From assembly GCA_965644295.1 (NCBI GenBank), contig CBFFRP010000546.1, positions 1 through 25,193 on the forward strand: a stretch of DNA of 25,193 bases, given 5' to 3'. The notes beneath the pieces are model-generated. The model was given only the letters and a program-made list of their open reading frames with translations. It was not told where the DNA came from and searched no databases. The translations under genes and the position numbers were made by a program. Each line of letters begins with the position of its first letter. The first letter of the stretch is position 1. Of this stretch, positions 9,892 to 18,429 are shown in pieces. The stretch comes from Paraphysomonas bandaiensis (lineage: Eukaryota; Chrysophyceae).

Positions 9892-11798
9892 TGTATGCTC
9901 CCATCCTCTAATATTTTCTTTTGCAATAACACTGAACCTATTCCCAACTCACTAGCGTCAGTACGCAATGTCCACTCAAGATTATAATCAGGATAAAACA
10001 GCTCACAAGCGTCTTGTAGTCCAGCAATGAAACGACGATACTCTGCCTCGTAGTCATGCCGCCATGTGGACTTATCCCAATTGAAACTCGACTTTGTCAT
10101 GTCAGTCAAGTGAGCAACTAAGTCAGAGTATCTAGGCGTAAAACTAGAAAAGAATACCCCTTTACCCAGCAACGATCTGGCCTGTTTGGTGTTAGTAGGC
10201 ATTGGAATCTTGCCGAGAGCCTCCTTCTTATCGGGATTAACCTCATATGACTTGTGACGGCAAACATATCCAAAGAAATCCACTTTTCTAAACCCCAACC
10301 AGCTTTTTGGCATTTTAAGTTTCACATTCCTTTCAATACATCTGTCAATAATCTTTTCGAACTTCTCATAAGCATCCTTGGCATCATTAGCCAATATAAG
10401 CATGTTATCGAAAATGACTATGGCCCACTCAGAGAAATCATCGAATATTTCTCTCACAGTTTCCTGTAAAACTCCCGTGGCCGGAGCAATACCCTCTGGC
10501 ATGAAATTAGGAGCAAATTGCCCCCAAGGCGTCTGAATTGATAGGCGCTCAGAAGTTTCATCATCTAATGGAATTTGATGAAAAGCATTTGTTAAATCTA
10601 TATCCATGTATAGCGGAAAGTTGATAATCTTGTCCAACTCATGCTTAACATTAGGAATCGTATAATTTCCCACTTCCATGTGCTTGTTAATTTGCACATA
10701 GTCACCACAAAAACGGATATATGGAGGAGTGGCTTTGGGAGCAACCACTAGGCATGAAGCCCAAGGAGAACGACTCTTTCGGTAGAAATAGCCACACAGT
10801 CGCCGAAACTCCTTCTCCGAAGCCTCCCACAGCTTAGGATTGATCGGGCGAGCCTTTGGTTTCATTCGATCCGGGAGAGTGCTTTTCCATTTTAGAGACA
10901 AAGGGTCCACACCTCTCACACCGCTCCATTCGTCAGGCACGAACACTTTTTCAGCCTTCGTTGACAACAATTCCATAATCTTAGTTTCACTTTTCATTTC
11001 ATCACTGACATGAGTCTCTATCTGCTCATGATAGTCTTGGAGGGCTTCCTCCCTAGACTTTCCTAAGAATGTCAACGCATCCTTGAATTGAACCGGTAAC
11101 TCAGTTTCCTCATCCTCTGGGGCAATAGCATCACTCGCTCTTGACCATGGGTGCACACGGTCATCAGAGTCAACCGTGTCCCCTGCCAGAGATGACAACA
11201 CATTCGAATTTTCATTATCGGAGACACCCTCGATTTGAGTGTCATGTGCCTCACGCATAACAGCACACATGAAAGGATATAATTTTCCAGTCAGCGCAGG
11301 CAACCCCAAAATAATATCATTACTCGTCATATCGATCACAAAGAATTCACCCGTATATTGATAGGTATGACTCTTCGGATCAGTCAGCACTAAATTTAAT
11401 CTGACTCCTTCATTGAGATCCTTCACCGTTCTACTATCCGCCAATACCACACGGTGTTTAGCTTTATAAAAACGGCTCGGTTCTAGTTTGTTCCGCAATC
11501 TGTCCACCAAATCCCTCGACACATAATTGGCTGAGAGGGCTCCAGTGTCACACAATATTTTTACTAACTCCTCTATTCCAAATTTTCTATCTAAAGTAAT
11601 CCTTCCTATAGTGTGCGCTGAAGAGAAGCTCTTGGATGAAGGATAGCAGGCATACAGCTTAGCCTGATCCCCGATACAGACATTGGAGGAATTCGCAAAC
11701 TCATTAAGATCATTAGAATGCACTGAACATTCATCATTCTCATCCCGAGTCTTTGAATTGGAATCCTCCTTGTCTGTATCGTCACATCCACCGAACCA
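9828..11798 (-). CDS. Pol, N-terminal part: protease, reverse transcriptase, RNase H start
   Basis: The frame is open from the codon after the Gag UGA (11799-11801) and is the same frame as Gag, so it is best read as a stop-codon readthrough product. The aspartic protease has LCDTGA (Asp codon at 11547-11549) and, about 90 residues on, NDIILGLPAL. Reverse transcriptase motifs follow: FCGDYVQINKHM, MDIDLTNAFHQIPL with the first catalytic Asp, and an active-site loop reading VIFDNML where most relatives have YxDD. RNase H begins with LRTDASELGIGSVLLQ. The frame ends early at 9828 because of a one-base shift; the true continuation is at 7816-9870. No ATG lies near the start, which supports readthrough rather than independent initiation. 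Confidence 0.9.
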   Translation of the reverse strand, partial: WFGGCDDTDKEDSNSKTRDENDECSVHSNDLNEFANSSNVCIGDQAKLYACYPSSKSFSSAHTIGRITLDRKFGIEELVKILCDTGALSANYVSRDLVDRLRNKLEPSRFYKAKHRVVLADSRTVKDLNEGVRLNLVLTDPKSHTYQYTGEFFVIDMTSNDIILGLPALTGKLYPFMCAVMREAHDTQIEGVSDNENSNVLSSLAGDTVDSDDRVHPWSRASDAIAPEDEETELPVQFKDALTFLGKSREEALQDYHEQIETHVSDEMKSETKIMELLSTKAEKVFVPDEWSGVRGVDPLSLKWKSTLPDRMKPKARPINPKLWEASEKEFRRLCGYFYRKSRSPWASCLVVAPKATPPYIRFCGDYVQINKHMEVGNYTIPNVKHELDKIINFPLYMDIDLTNAFHQIPLDDETSERLSIQTPWGQFAPNFMPEGIAPATGVLQETVREIFDDFSEWAIVIFDNMLILANDAKDAYEKFEKIIDRCIERNVKLKMPKSWLGFRKVDFFGYVCRHKSYEVNPDKKEALGKIPMPTNTKQARSLLGKGVFFSSFTPRYSDLVAHLTDMTKSSFNWDKSTWRHDYEAEYRRFIAGLQDACELFYPDYNLEWTLRTDASELGIGSVLLQKKILEDGSIQWQPIAFISKSFLPKLRSGQL
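9858..9861 (-). other. Frameshift point in RNase H
   Basis: The conserved order PIAFISKSF then SAQAQKW passes from one frame to the other at a four-base homopolymer (TTTT on the minus strand). One missing T explains it. This could be a real mutation, a homopolymer read error, or, less likely, a -1 slip. Confidence 0.85.
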
Positions 11799-11801
11799 TC
11801 A
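11799..11801 (-). other. In-frame UGA between Gag and Pol
   Basis: The Gag codons end ...CGC CCT TGA TGG TTC, and the frame then stays open through protease and reverse transcriptase. It is the only stop between them. Gag and Pol joined by one suppressible stop is known from gammaretroviruses. The downstream base is U, and the classical CUA readthrough context is absent. Confidence 0.85.
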
Positions 11802-13607
11802 AGGGCGGGAATCACCGAAGTGATCCCTCCTCAAGATGGTCGGTTGTTTGTCCCTCTGCTCCGAACTTCCCGCAGACTTAAGATACGCATCGATCTTGTC
11901 CCGCATTTCGGACGCAGAATCCAACAGACATTTCGCATTATGATTATAAGGACAGTCTGTTTTGTCGCACTTGCCATACATGATTTTTCTTAGACACCCA
12001 TACTTATCGGTCTTATTATTCTGAGCACCAGTTGGTCTAGCATGCATGGCTGACAGAGACCTATCAGAGTTAAAACGACGCTCCTCATCAACTGCTGCGT
12101 CATTACCCGACATTGGTTTCACATCTGTCATCATAGCGACTTGTTTATCGTCATGTACCTCCAGATTACTGGACCGCCAAGTCTCACTCGGAGCATCCCA
12201 CAAATCATCATCATTGGGTACATACCCATCATTATCATCCCACTCATCGTTATAGTTTCCTCCAGACTCATCGTAAGTATCTAGATGTGACACTTGCGAA
12301 ACCCTTGGTTTAGAATCAACACGACTGTTCAACGAAGGTTTGTTGGACTGTTGAGAGAATAGTTCCTTTCTCCTCTTAAGATAGTCCTCGTGCTTCTGTT
12401 GAAACATCGTAGTCGACTCCATAGGTAACTGTCGGTACGCGATGGTTACTTGATAATGATCCAAGAGTACAGCCGAATACTCTTTGAAAAATTCGCTCAT
12501 AGAGTCAAATTTATTTGTCGACATGCACCCCAACACATACTTAACATAGGTCCCGTCATTCAAAGTCTTAAAGAGTCTTATCAATCCGTACTCTTTGTCA
12601 TCGATACGAGGACACCATGTTTTGTTTGAGACCAACATGATAGACAACATTGTTTGGAACGACTGCATCAAGTTCAATTGCTGATGATAGAATGCCTCAA
12701 AAGTCACAGCATTTACATACTTCCAGTCCATAATTTGGATATGTTTCAATGAATCTCTGAGTTCATTATAAAATGCCACGCAATTGAACACTTTGGTCTC
12801 CTGAGCCACAATGAGAAGCAAATCCGAAACATCCATTTGTGCTAGCTGCGCATGTGTGATGCTGTACACATTCCGCAGATGTGCCTTCAAACTGGTTGAA
12901 AGTACCTTTTGAATTCGCACCTCAGTTTCTTCTTGCTCTTGAAACTCTAAGATGTCTTTGATCGCTTTCGCCACTTTACCCAACTTGAAGTCATTGATGC
13001 GAACATGACACCTCCTTTCCTCTCTAGTTATGGTAACTGTTTTGGCACTAGCCACCTCAGAACTTTTCTTCAAATCCCTGAATAACTTGCCCGCTTTCTT
13101 GCCCTTGAAGATGTTATCCATGAGGGTAGGCACATCATTAGCACCATCACCATCAACATCGGGATTCGAACCATCGTCCTCCTTGTTGCTATTATCTTCC
13201 TGAGGAATCATGCGAAACTTAGCCATGTTTTCCAGAGTGGAATACCTCGGCTGACGTTTGTGTTTCGACGTGCGCTTGGTAACCTTTTGCCGCTGATGTG
13301 AGCCCACAGAAGCCTGAGACTGACTGCTCTCACCATCCTCAACATTTTGTACTCTATTCTCCAATATTTGCATCCTGCTGCTGAGGTTAGACACTGCAGT
13401 AGCCACCTCTGTAAAAGACTGAGACATGGCACGAACTGTGTCCAAAATCTCCTGGTTTGGATTGATGTTTGGAGCAGAAGACTCCTGAACGACATCCTGC
13501 ACACCTCCAGCAGCATCTTGTTTGGTTTCACCACTACCAGCGGCTTCCTGATCTTTCCCAGGAGTTTTCTTGCCGCCTCTCCTCGTTTTACCAGTCGGAG
13601 TAGACAT
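11799..13607 (-). CDS. Gag polyprotein of the Ty3-like element
   Basis: The first ATG is at 13607 (an in-frame TTG 27 bases upstream is not a likely start), giving 602 residues. The N-terminus is basic and low in complexity (TGKTRRGGKKTPGK), followed by a short coiled-coil-like segment with heptads (IQILENRVQNVE region) and a basic KRTSKHKRQPR patch. The central ~250 residues are helical and capsid-like. The C-terminal third is acidic and Asn/Asp-rich, then basic. In place of the usual CCHC knuckle there is one CCCH finger, C-x8-C-x4-C-x3-H (CLRKIMYGKC...CPYNH), about 65 residues before the stop. Gag would form the particle and bind element RNA. The UGA stop leads directly into Pol in the same frame. 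Confidence 0.85.
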   Translation of the reverse strand: MSTPTGKTRRGGKKTPGKDQEAAGSGETKQDAAGGVQDVVQESSAPNINPNQEILDTVRAMSQSFTEVATAVSNLSSRMQILENRVQNVEDGESSQSQASVGSHQRQKVTKRTSKHKRQPRYSTLENMAKFRMIPQEDNSNKEDDGSNPDVDGDGANDVPTLMDNIFKGKKAGKLFRDLKKSSEVASAKTVTITREERRCHVRINDFKLGKVAKAIKDILEFQEQEETEVRIQKVLSTSLKAHLRNVYSITHAQLAQMDVSDLLLIVAQETKVFNCVAFYNELRDSLKHIQIMDWKYVNAVTFEAFYHQQLNLMQSFQTMLSIMLVSNKTWCPRIDDKEYGLIRLFKTLNDGTYVKYVLGCMSTNKFDSMSEFFKEYSAVLLDHYQVTIAYRQLPMESTTMFQQKHEDYLKRRKELFSQQSNKPSLNSRVDSKPRVSQVSHLDTYDESGGNYNDEWDDNDGYVPNDDDLWDAPSETWRSSNLEVHDDKQVAMMTDVKPMSGNDAAVDEERRFNSDRSLSAMHARPTGAQNNKTDKYGCLRKIMYGKCDKTDCPYNHNAKCLLDSASEMRDKIDAYLKSAGSSEQRDKQPTILRRDHFGDSRP

Positions 13608-14123
13608 GGTTAATGAGAAGAACTTCCGCCTCAAAGACTATATCCACCAAACTTTTCCCTAACACACTGAGACAAGCAACCCTGGCAACTCCTAGAACCA
13701 CTGACCCAGAACTCAACAACACACCAAGACAAATCCCAAAGACAACCCTGCGTAAGAATCCAAAACTCAACACTCAACACTCAACACTCAAAACCGTTGA
13801 ACCCGTCGGATTTGTACAAGTGACAACAGTTAACACACAGGCGGTATCCACGGTCGATTGACTTCGAAAAGAACCGAATTTCCTCAGTCACCACACTGTG
13901 AATCAAACAATCACCACTGAACAAAGAGCCTAGAGAACAACTACTGACAACTCACACCCAGAGAACAACAGACAACCAACAACAACCGGCAACCGAAGGC
14001 AACAGACAACAAGCCCAAAGAATCAAGCCCAAAGAAGCGTGTCGCAGTTAGTTTCTTATAAGAGTGTGAAACAACAGCGCAAAGACAGAAATTTCTGTAC
14101 GAGCAGTAAAGTAAATATTTACT
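13608..14123 (-). other. Untranslated leader of the Ty3-like element
   Basis: This is 516 bases between the 5' LTR and the Gag ATG. It is rich in short repeats (CAACACTCAACACTCAACACTC near 13770-13790, and repeated ACAACAGACAACC-type units at 13930-14010). No gene is supported in it. Confidence 0.6.
14054..14122 (-). other. Leader with three perfect palindromes, no usual tRNA primer site
   Basis: Directly inside the 5' LTR are GTAAATATTTAC (14111-14122), ACAGAAATTTCTGT (14085-14098) and TCTTATAAGA (14054-14063), all perfect palindromes. On the minus strand no TGG, the usual first bases of a tRNA primer-binding site, occurs in the first ~90 bases after the LTR. The palindromes could support RNA dimerisation or self-priming; that is inference. 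Confidence 0.5.
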
Positions 14124-15128
14124 ATAACAACACCCGGTTTGATAACCAGGGTGTTGGCTCGTAAACAATAAAACTACAACAACACCTACACTGAACCAAC
14201 AAGCACAGTAATAACGGTATTATTATTAAAACACTTTTTCCAAGTTTAGACCTAAACTCAGTTAGTGACTCCCGCGAAGAGTCACCGCGCAATGGTATAC
14301 CGCTGGTACCCAAGATCACTAGCACCAAGCTTTGGTCTAACTTAAAACAAGTGATAAACACCATAGAAGCACATATGCACACACACACACTCCTAACATG
14401 GTGCAACACACGTGGTGTCATCACACCACCACAGGTTGCGCAACTCTTCAATCAAAACTGAAAAATACACAGCAACCTGACAGGGAGTGACTCACCAGCA
14501 TATGCCGAGAGTACACCGTATACTACGTATCTATACCCTACCAGAGACTGAAAACCCCATAATCCAGGAAATACATAAATACGGTACGTATAGTACGTAT
14601 AGTACGCACACCACATTTGCAATCGAACCCCAATAAGCCTTGCATGAACACTCGTGCACCTCAAGTGTATAATAGCGACTTCTCTCCTTTGATGGTCACA
14701 TGTACTTGCCCCCCTATAGGGTAGTACGGGTAATACATGTATGTATTTATATGGAAGTATGTACTGCAACTGCTATACAGGAATACGGGCCCACATAACT
14801 TTGATATAAATTTGCAGCAGGTTTCACATCGACCGAAGTCACCAGCAGCAGATCATAGTCGTACATCATCATCAGCAGATAAAAATTGGACATCATACCC
14901 GAACGTTGGCTCAATATGTAGGTACACTGTGGTACATTACCAATGTCCAAATGGTGTTGCATAATATGTATCCTGAACACAATGAAGGTCCTAAAGCAAT
15001 ATATAGGGTCCTGATATAGGGTCCTAAACCAACATAGGGTCCTAAAAGTCAATGTAACCATGCATGTGACTCAATAGCGTGTTACTATAGCCACGTAGAT
15101 AGGGCATGGGAAATGCCACGTGGTCACA
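14124..15128 (-). repeat. 5' LTR of the Ty3-like element
   Basis: Direct repeat of 6630-7630, with the differences given for the element. The AGGGTCCT cluster lies at about 14985-15048. The 5-bp insertion relative to the other copy is near 14203. Confidence 0.95.
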
Positions 15129-15133
15129 GGCCT
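15129..15133. repeat. Target-site duplication, right copy (GGCCT)
   Basis: Matches 6625-6629. Both lie within the coding frame of the older Gag. Confidence 0.85.
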
Positions 15134-15395
15134 GACGAAGGTACTCCTTAAAACGATGTTCAAAGTGAGGGAAGTCACTGATAGAAGCGGGGTATTGAGG
15201 AACCGTCCAATTCTGGACCATCAAGGAGAGATTCTCGAGGTATGTGGAGAGTCTGTCACAGTCAGCGACAGATAATTCATGAATTGCAGTACTAGCAGGT
15301 GGAAGAGGCATCAGTGAAGGACAAGTAGAACGTGAAGAATCCGCTACCAAGTCAGCAAGTGATGTGTGAGCAGGAGAAAGCAATCGAGCTTAATT
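15134..15395 (-). pseudogene. Older element Gag, N-terminal part (interrupted)
   Basis: The minus-strand frame opens after a TAA at about 15393-15395 and runs without a stop to the insertion site, where it continues in frame with 5689-6624. The first ATG is at 15311 and leaves about 60 residues here; a longer N-terminus with a non-ATG or spliced start cannot be excluded. The segment is Ser/Pro/Leu-rich and then has FPHFEHRFKEYLRQA, compatible with the start of a Gag helical domain. The ~17-residue tail shown in this frame beyond 15129 is LTR sequence. Confidence 0.65.
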
Positions 15396-15951
15396 ATATA
15401 TATTATAATTATGTGAGATATCAAAAGAACAACCTAGACAAAACTTCAACCATCGTACGTGAAGTGACTCCATCGTACGTGGTGTACTTGACAATATCGT
15501 ACCTATGTACAAGTACATAAGTACATAAGTACACAGTACGCTATATGGAATGAAGAGGAGCGACGGAGCTCATACTCCAACACACACAGAGAGAGGGGGG
15601 GGGGTCTTCGACCCTAGCCGTGTTAACCGTGACCATAAAAACTATTAATTTATACTGACCCTTACCCCTATGGTATCGCTGTGTATCACGTACAAGTGCT
15701 TCCAATATTGTACATTACATTTTTTTATACACTTTTTTACATAAAAAATGTCGTGTCACCTTTCACAATAAAAAATGCAAAAAAAATCTTATTTTCACAA
15801 ATTTTGCAACTGTATACACTACATTTTTTACAACATTTTTCTTTAAAAAAAACTTTTTTCTAAAAAAATAAATTCCAAAATAAATATTTTCAACAAAAAT
15901 GTCAAAAAAAATGCAATCAAAATAAAATAATACTATACATATTAACCCCAG
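15396..15951. other. Gene-free junction between retroelement and viral DNA
   Basis: 15396-15545 is rich in GTAC and CGTACG steps (CATCGTACGTG twice; AAGTACATAAGTACATAAGTAC). It is followed by a GA/G run ending in a 10-G tract near 15595-15604. From about 15710 to 15930 the sequence is dominated by poly-A and poly-T runs. Small open frames here have no coding signature. Confidence 0.6.
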
Positions 15952-16031
15952 CGATCAACCGACCCTATTAACCAAACGATCAACCAACCCTATTAACCAA
16001 ACGATATACCGACCCTGACTTAAACACCGAA
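15952..16031. repeat. 25-bp tandem repeats at the left edge of the viral block
   Basis: Units at 15952-15976 and 15977-16001 (CGATCAACC[GA]ACCCTATTAACC...) differ by one base, and a diverged partial third unit starts at 16002. They lie just before the first viral promoter. They may belong to a viral terminal repeat or mark the integration edge. Confidence 0.7.
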
Positions 16032-16105
16032 CAATTACAACAGATAGACGGAACAACAGACCTGTTTAACACTATATATAGACATGCCGTATTTTACTCC
16101 CTGTT

Positions 16106-16158
16106 TTACATATGTAAGAATATAAAATAATTAAAAAAAAATATATAGTTATATTATA
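16106..16158 (+). promoter_or_regulatory. Class C viral promoter, intact copy
   Basis: Begins with the palindrome TTACATATGTAA, then an AATTAAAAAAAAATATATAG block, and ends one base before the ATG at 16159. A second copy at 16615-16669 matches with one substitution and a 2-base insertion. Conservation outside coding sequence points to a regulatory role. Confidence 0.7.
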
Positions 16159-16590
16159 ATGTCAAAAGAATTAAAATATTTTCATTGTTGTAGTAATGTT
16201 GATTCCGAGCGTAACGGTAAGTACTACTACAAACATAAAAAGTACATTCATAATGATCCATTTGACTGTCTAAAACATAAGTTAAATAGGCCAGCTGATG
16301 AAGTCAATGATATAATAAGCAAACGGTTTAAAAAGGGTGTTTTAAGTAGCAATTTTTTTACTTTTAGACCATGTAATAATTTACCTGAATGTTATGATTG
16401 GCATAAAAAATTTGTTATTGATTCAGGTTTTAGAGAACACGAAGATGATGACATTCAAGATGAATTTTATCTTAAAAATAAGTTTTGGGATTCAGTTGTT
16501 TATATCATTGAAAATGACGGCGATAAAGAGAAAATGGAAACGGATAAGTGGGTATATTCAATGAATATTATTGATAAACTAACGCATTAA
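16159..16590 (+). CDS. Unknown protein of the viral block, 143 aa
   Basis: The ATG directly follows a promoter-like sequence shared with the coiled-coil gene, and the frame ends in TAA. The protein is charged and aromatic-rich, with scattered Cys and His (FHCC near the start, FRPCNNLPECYDWH in the middle) and an acidic C-terminal half (EHEDDDIQDEF). No signal peptide or membrane segment is seen. Codon use is AT-rich like the capsid and helicase genes, so it belongs to the virus and not to the retroelements on either side. I do not recognise the family. Confidence 0.7.
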   Translation: MSKELKYFHCCSNVDSERNGKYYYKHKKYIHNDPFDCLKHKLNRPADEVNDIISKRFKKGVLSSNFFTFRPCNNLPECYDWHKKFVIDSGFREHEDDDIQDEFYLKNKFWDSVVYIIENDGDKEKMETDKWVYSMNIIDKLTH

Positions 16591-16614
16591 AAATACTATA
16601 ATTTATTTCAATTA

Positions 16615-16669
16615 TTACATATGTAAAAATATAAAATAATTAAAAAAAAATATATAGTTATATATTATA
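16615..16669 (+). promoter_or_regulatory. Class C viral promoter, split from its gene by an insertion
   Basis: Near-copy of 16106-16158 including TTACATATGTAA. Its natural target is the ATG at 19570, but the LTR element at 16670-19562 now separates them. The last seven bases, TATTATA, are the target duplication. Confidence 0.75.
16663..16669. repeat. Target-site duplication, left copy (TATTATA)
   Basis: Repeated at 19563-19569. The DNA is AT-rich, so one or two of the seven bases could match by chance. Confidence 0.8.
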
Positions 16670-16852
16670 GTTAAAGTATGAAGTACTTTAGAGGAGAAAA
16701 GGTATATTATATATTAAGGACAACTGATGTAAACATGTCAATGTGTGATGACAATGAATGGATATGCATGCATGTGACATACTATCCATTCATTCATAAT
16801 ACGTAGTGCGTATGTGATAGGAAAACTACGGAAGCGAAGTTTACACTTCAAC
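16670..16852 (-). repeat. 3' LTR (183 bp) of the non-autonomous element
   Basis: Identical, base for base as read, to 19380-19562. Contains nested short palindromes (GCATGCATG, ATGGATA...TATCCAT, TACGTAGTGCGTA). Confidence 0.9.
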
Positions 16853-16868
16853 TCTCCCCCTAAAACTA
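16853..16868 (-). other. Polypurine tract of the non-autonomous element
   Basis: Minus strand TAGTTTTAGGGGGAGA lies directly next to the LTR, the position of a plus-strand primer. Confidence 0.7.
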
Positions 16869-16911
16869 AGCGTACGTATGTAATGAACAACATGAAAACT
16901 AGGTACTAAGC

Positions 16912-16962
16912 TAGATACTGAAAATAGAATAGATACTGAAAATAGAATAGATACTGAAAACC
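16912..16962. repeat. 18-bp tandem repeat, nearly three units
   Basis: TAGATACTGAAAATAGAA at 16912-16929 and 16930-16947, with a partial third unit to 16962. Confidence 0.85.
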
Positions 16963-17638
16963 CGAAAAGAAAACCATGATGGTATGATGGATGCATGGGA
17001 AAACAAAAGGGAAAGTATCCAACAATAGAATATATATACCATAACTATAAGATATAGTGTGTGCAGAGGACCAGATGGGGCATACCATCTACGAGTCATA
17101 CACTCCCACTAATATAATATATAGGTAATGACATATGTATATATAATATATGTATATATATATATACTGATATTATGAGCACAACGGTCATCGTATCGTA
17201 GAACTACTATAGTTCTGAAGTAGTCAAACACAAACTTCAAAGCAAATCAATCCACGCTATAGCAAGACACGAAGTTCATACGCAGTAGATGAAGGATTGA
17301 ATCGAATATATTATGCTTTTAATATTGCCGTTTTAATTTAATGCTCATATCGTAAGTATGATACATCAGAATATAAGATAGATAATGCATAACAAGAGTG
17401 AATCTTAATGATTATAATCAATATAGTATTATATACCTGTCACCTTGAAATGCTTGAAAATCATGAACAGCTTAATATGGAAATGTTTTCTGTTGAATGT
17501 CTACATGACAACAATGAAAGAACAGATGAAACATATTAAATCACTGGACTATATAGAGCCAGGTAAATACAAACGCTGAACTGATAATTGCATATATCGC
17601 ATGAAAGTGCGCAATGCAGATTAAGATAATCAGTGCCT

Positions 17639-18429
17639 CTATAATAGTAGGGCAGCAGAGTTAAAACTCTGATTGTGAGGCTGTTCTACCTGTGGAACAA
17701 AACCAGCACTATTCCATACTTGTGGAAATAAAAGATATATATATGCCTGCCTTTTATAATGATAATAAGGGGCTAAAATATGATATGCCTGCCATAAATA
17801 GGGGGCAATAAACTGATATGCCTGCCTTACCAATGAGGGGGCTGTACCATTTGAATAAAAGATGCCTGCTAATGAGCGGCAATAATATGACTGTGAATCC
17901 GACTGCTGTGCCCTATGCGGGGAGCTTGTCGACACGTCAAGTGAACTCAACAGGACTATTAACTATATCCTGAGGTAACACTATATATAGAGAGAGGAGA
18001 ACTGTTCTCTCAACCGAATCATCGTCGGGAGGTATACGAGCTCCTTCAACAATAGACTTCAATGGAGCGACCGTCAGTCTGAGGGACCACATCGAAAGCC
18101 GGCTGTAACGCGATTTCTGAGGTAGCTGGCTCGTTGGCTGCTCCAACAGATTTCTCGTCATGCACAATAACATCGGGTTCGTGACACTGTATGGAGGGAT
18201 CATTCCCGTCGGTATCCTCCTCCTGTACAAGTTCATCATCGGACTCATCATGAATCCGCTCCCGTGCTTGGAAAGGTGACACTAGTTTAAAGGCATGCTG
18301 AATATGAATCTGACATCCGCAGTCTCGAGGACCATATGCCTGTGCTCGGTCTATACACTTTATACGTACGGTGAAGAGATCAACACTCAACAACTCCGAT
18401 AAATAAAGATAGAGAGAAACAATTGTCAT
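17639..18429 (-). pseudogene. Possible coding remnants inside the non-autonomous element
   Basis: Two overlapping minus-strand regions are open. 18046-18429 gives an acidic, Asp/Glu-rich peptide (HDESDDELVQEEDTDG). 17639-17950 gives a Tyr/Gln-rich peptide with a repeated QAY...IAPY unit, which reflects DNA repeats of GATATGCCTGCC about every 45 bases. Neither has a recognised domain. The acidic piece could be a Copia-type linker remnant, but this is weak. They may be chance frames. Confidence 0.25.

Larger units (their letters stand above)
6630..15128 (-). mobile_element. Ty3/Gypsy-type LTR retrotransposon, nearly complete
   Basis: The 8.5-kb element has long LTRs of 1001 and 1005 bp, a 5-bp target duplication, a polypurine tract next to the 3' LTR, an intact Gag, and Pol in the order protease, reverse transcriptase, RNase H, integrase, which is the Ty3/Gypsy order. 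It is read on the minus strand: the 5' LTR is at 14124-15128 and the 3' LTR at 6630-7630. The LTRs differ by two substitutions (7009 T vs 14507 G; 7333 A vs 14831 G), a 5-bp indel and one base in a T run, so insertion was recent. A single-base frameshift in RNase H makes this copy as written defective. Confidence 0.95.

Noticed and set aside
11799-11801. UGA reassigned to Trp in the host code
   Set aside because: The older Gag (5689) and the viral gene at 24735 both appear to end at UGA in sensible places, so a standard code is simpler.
15681-15863. 60-codon Phe/Leu-rich + strand frame
   Set aside because: It is generated by poly-T runs in noncoding AT-rich sequence and has no upstream promoter like the viral genes.
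15952-16031. CRISPR-like short repeats
   Set aside because: The 25-bp units are directly adjacent with no spacers, and the setting is eukaryotic.
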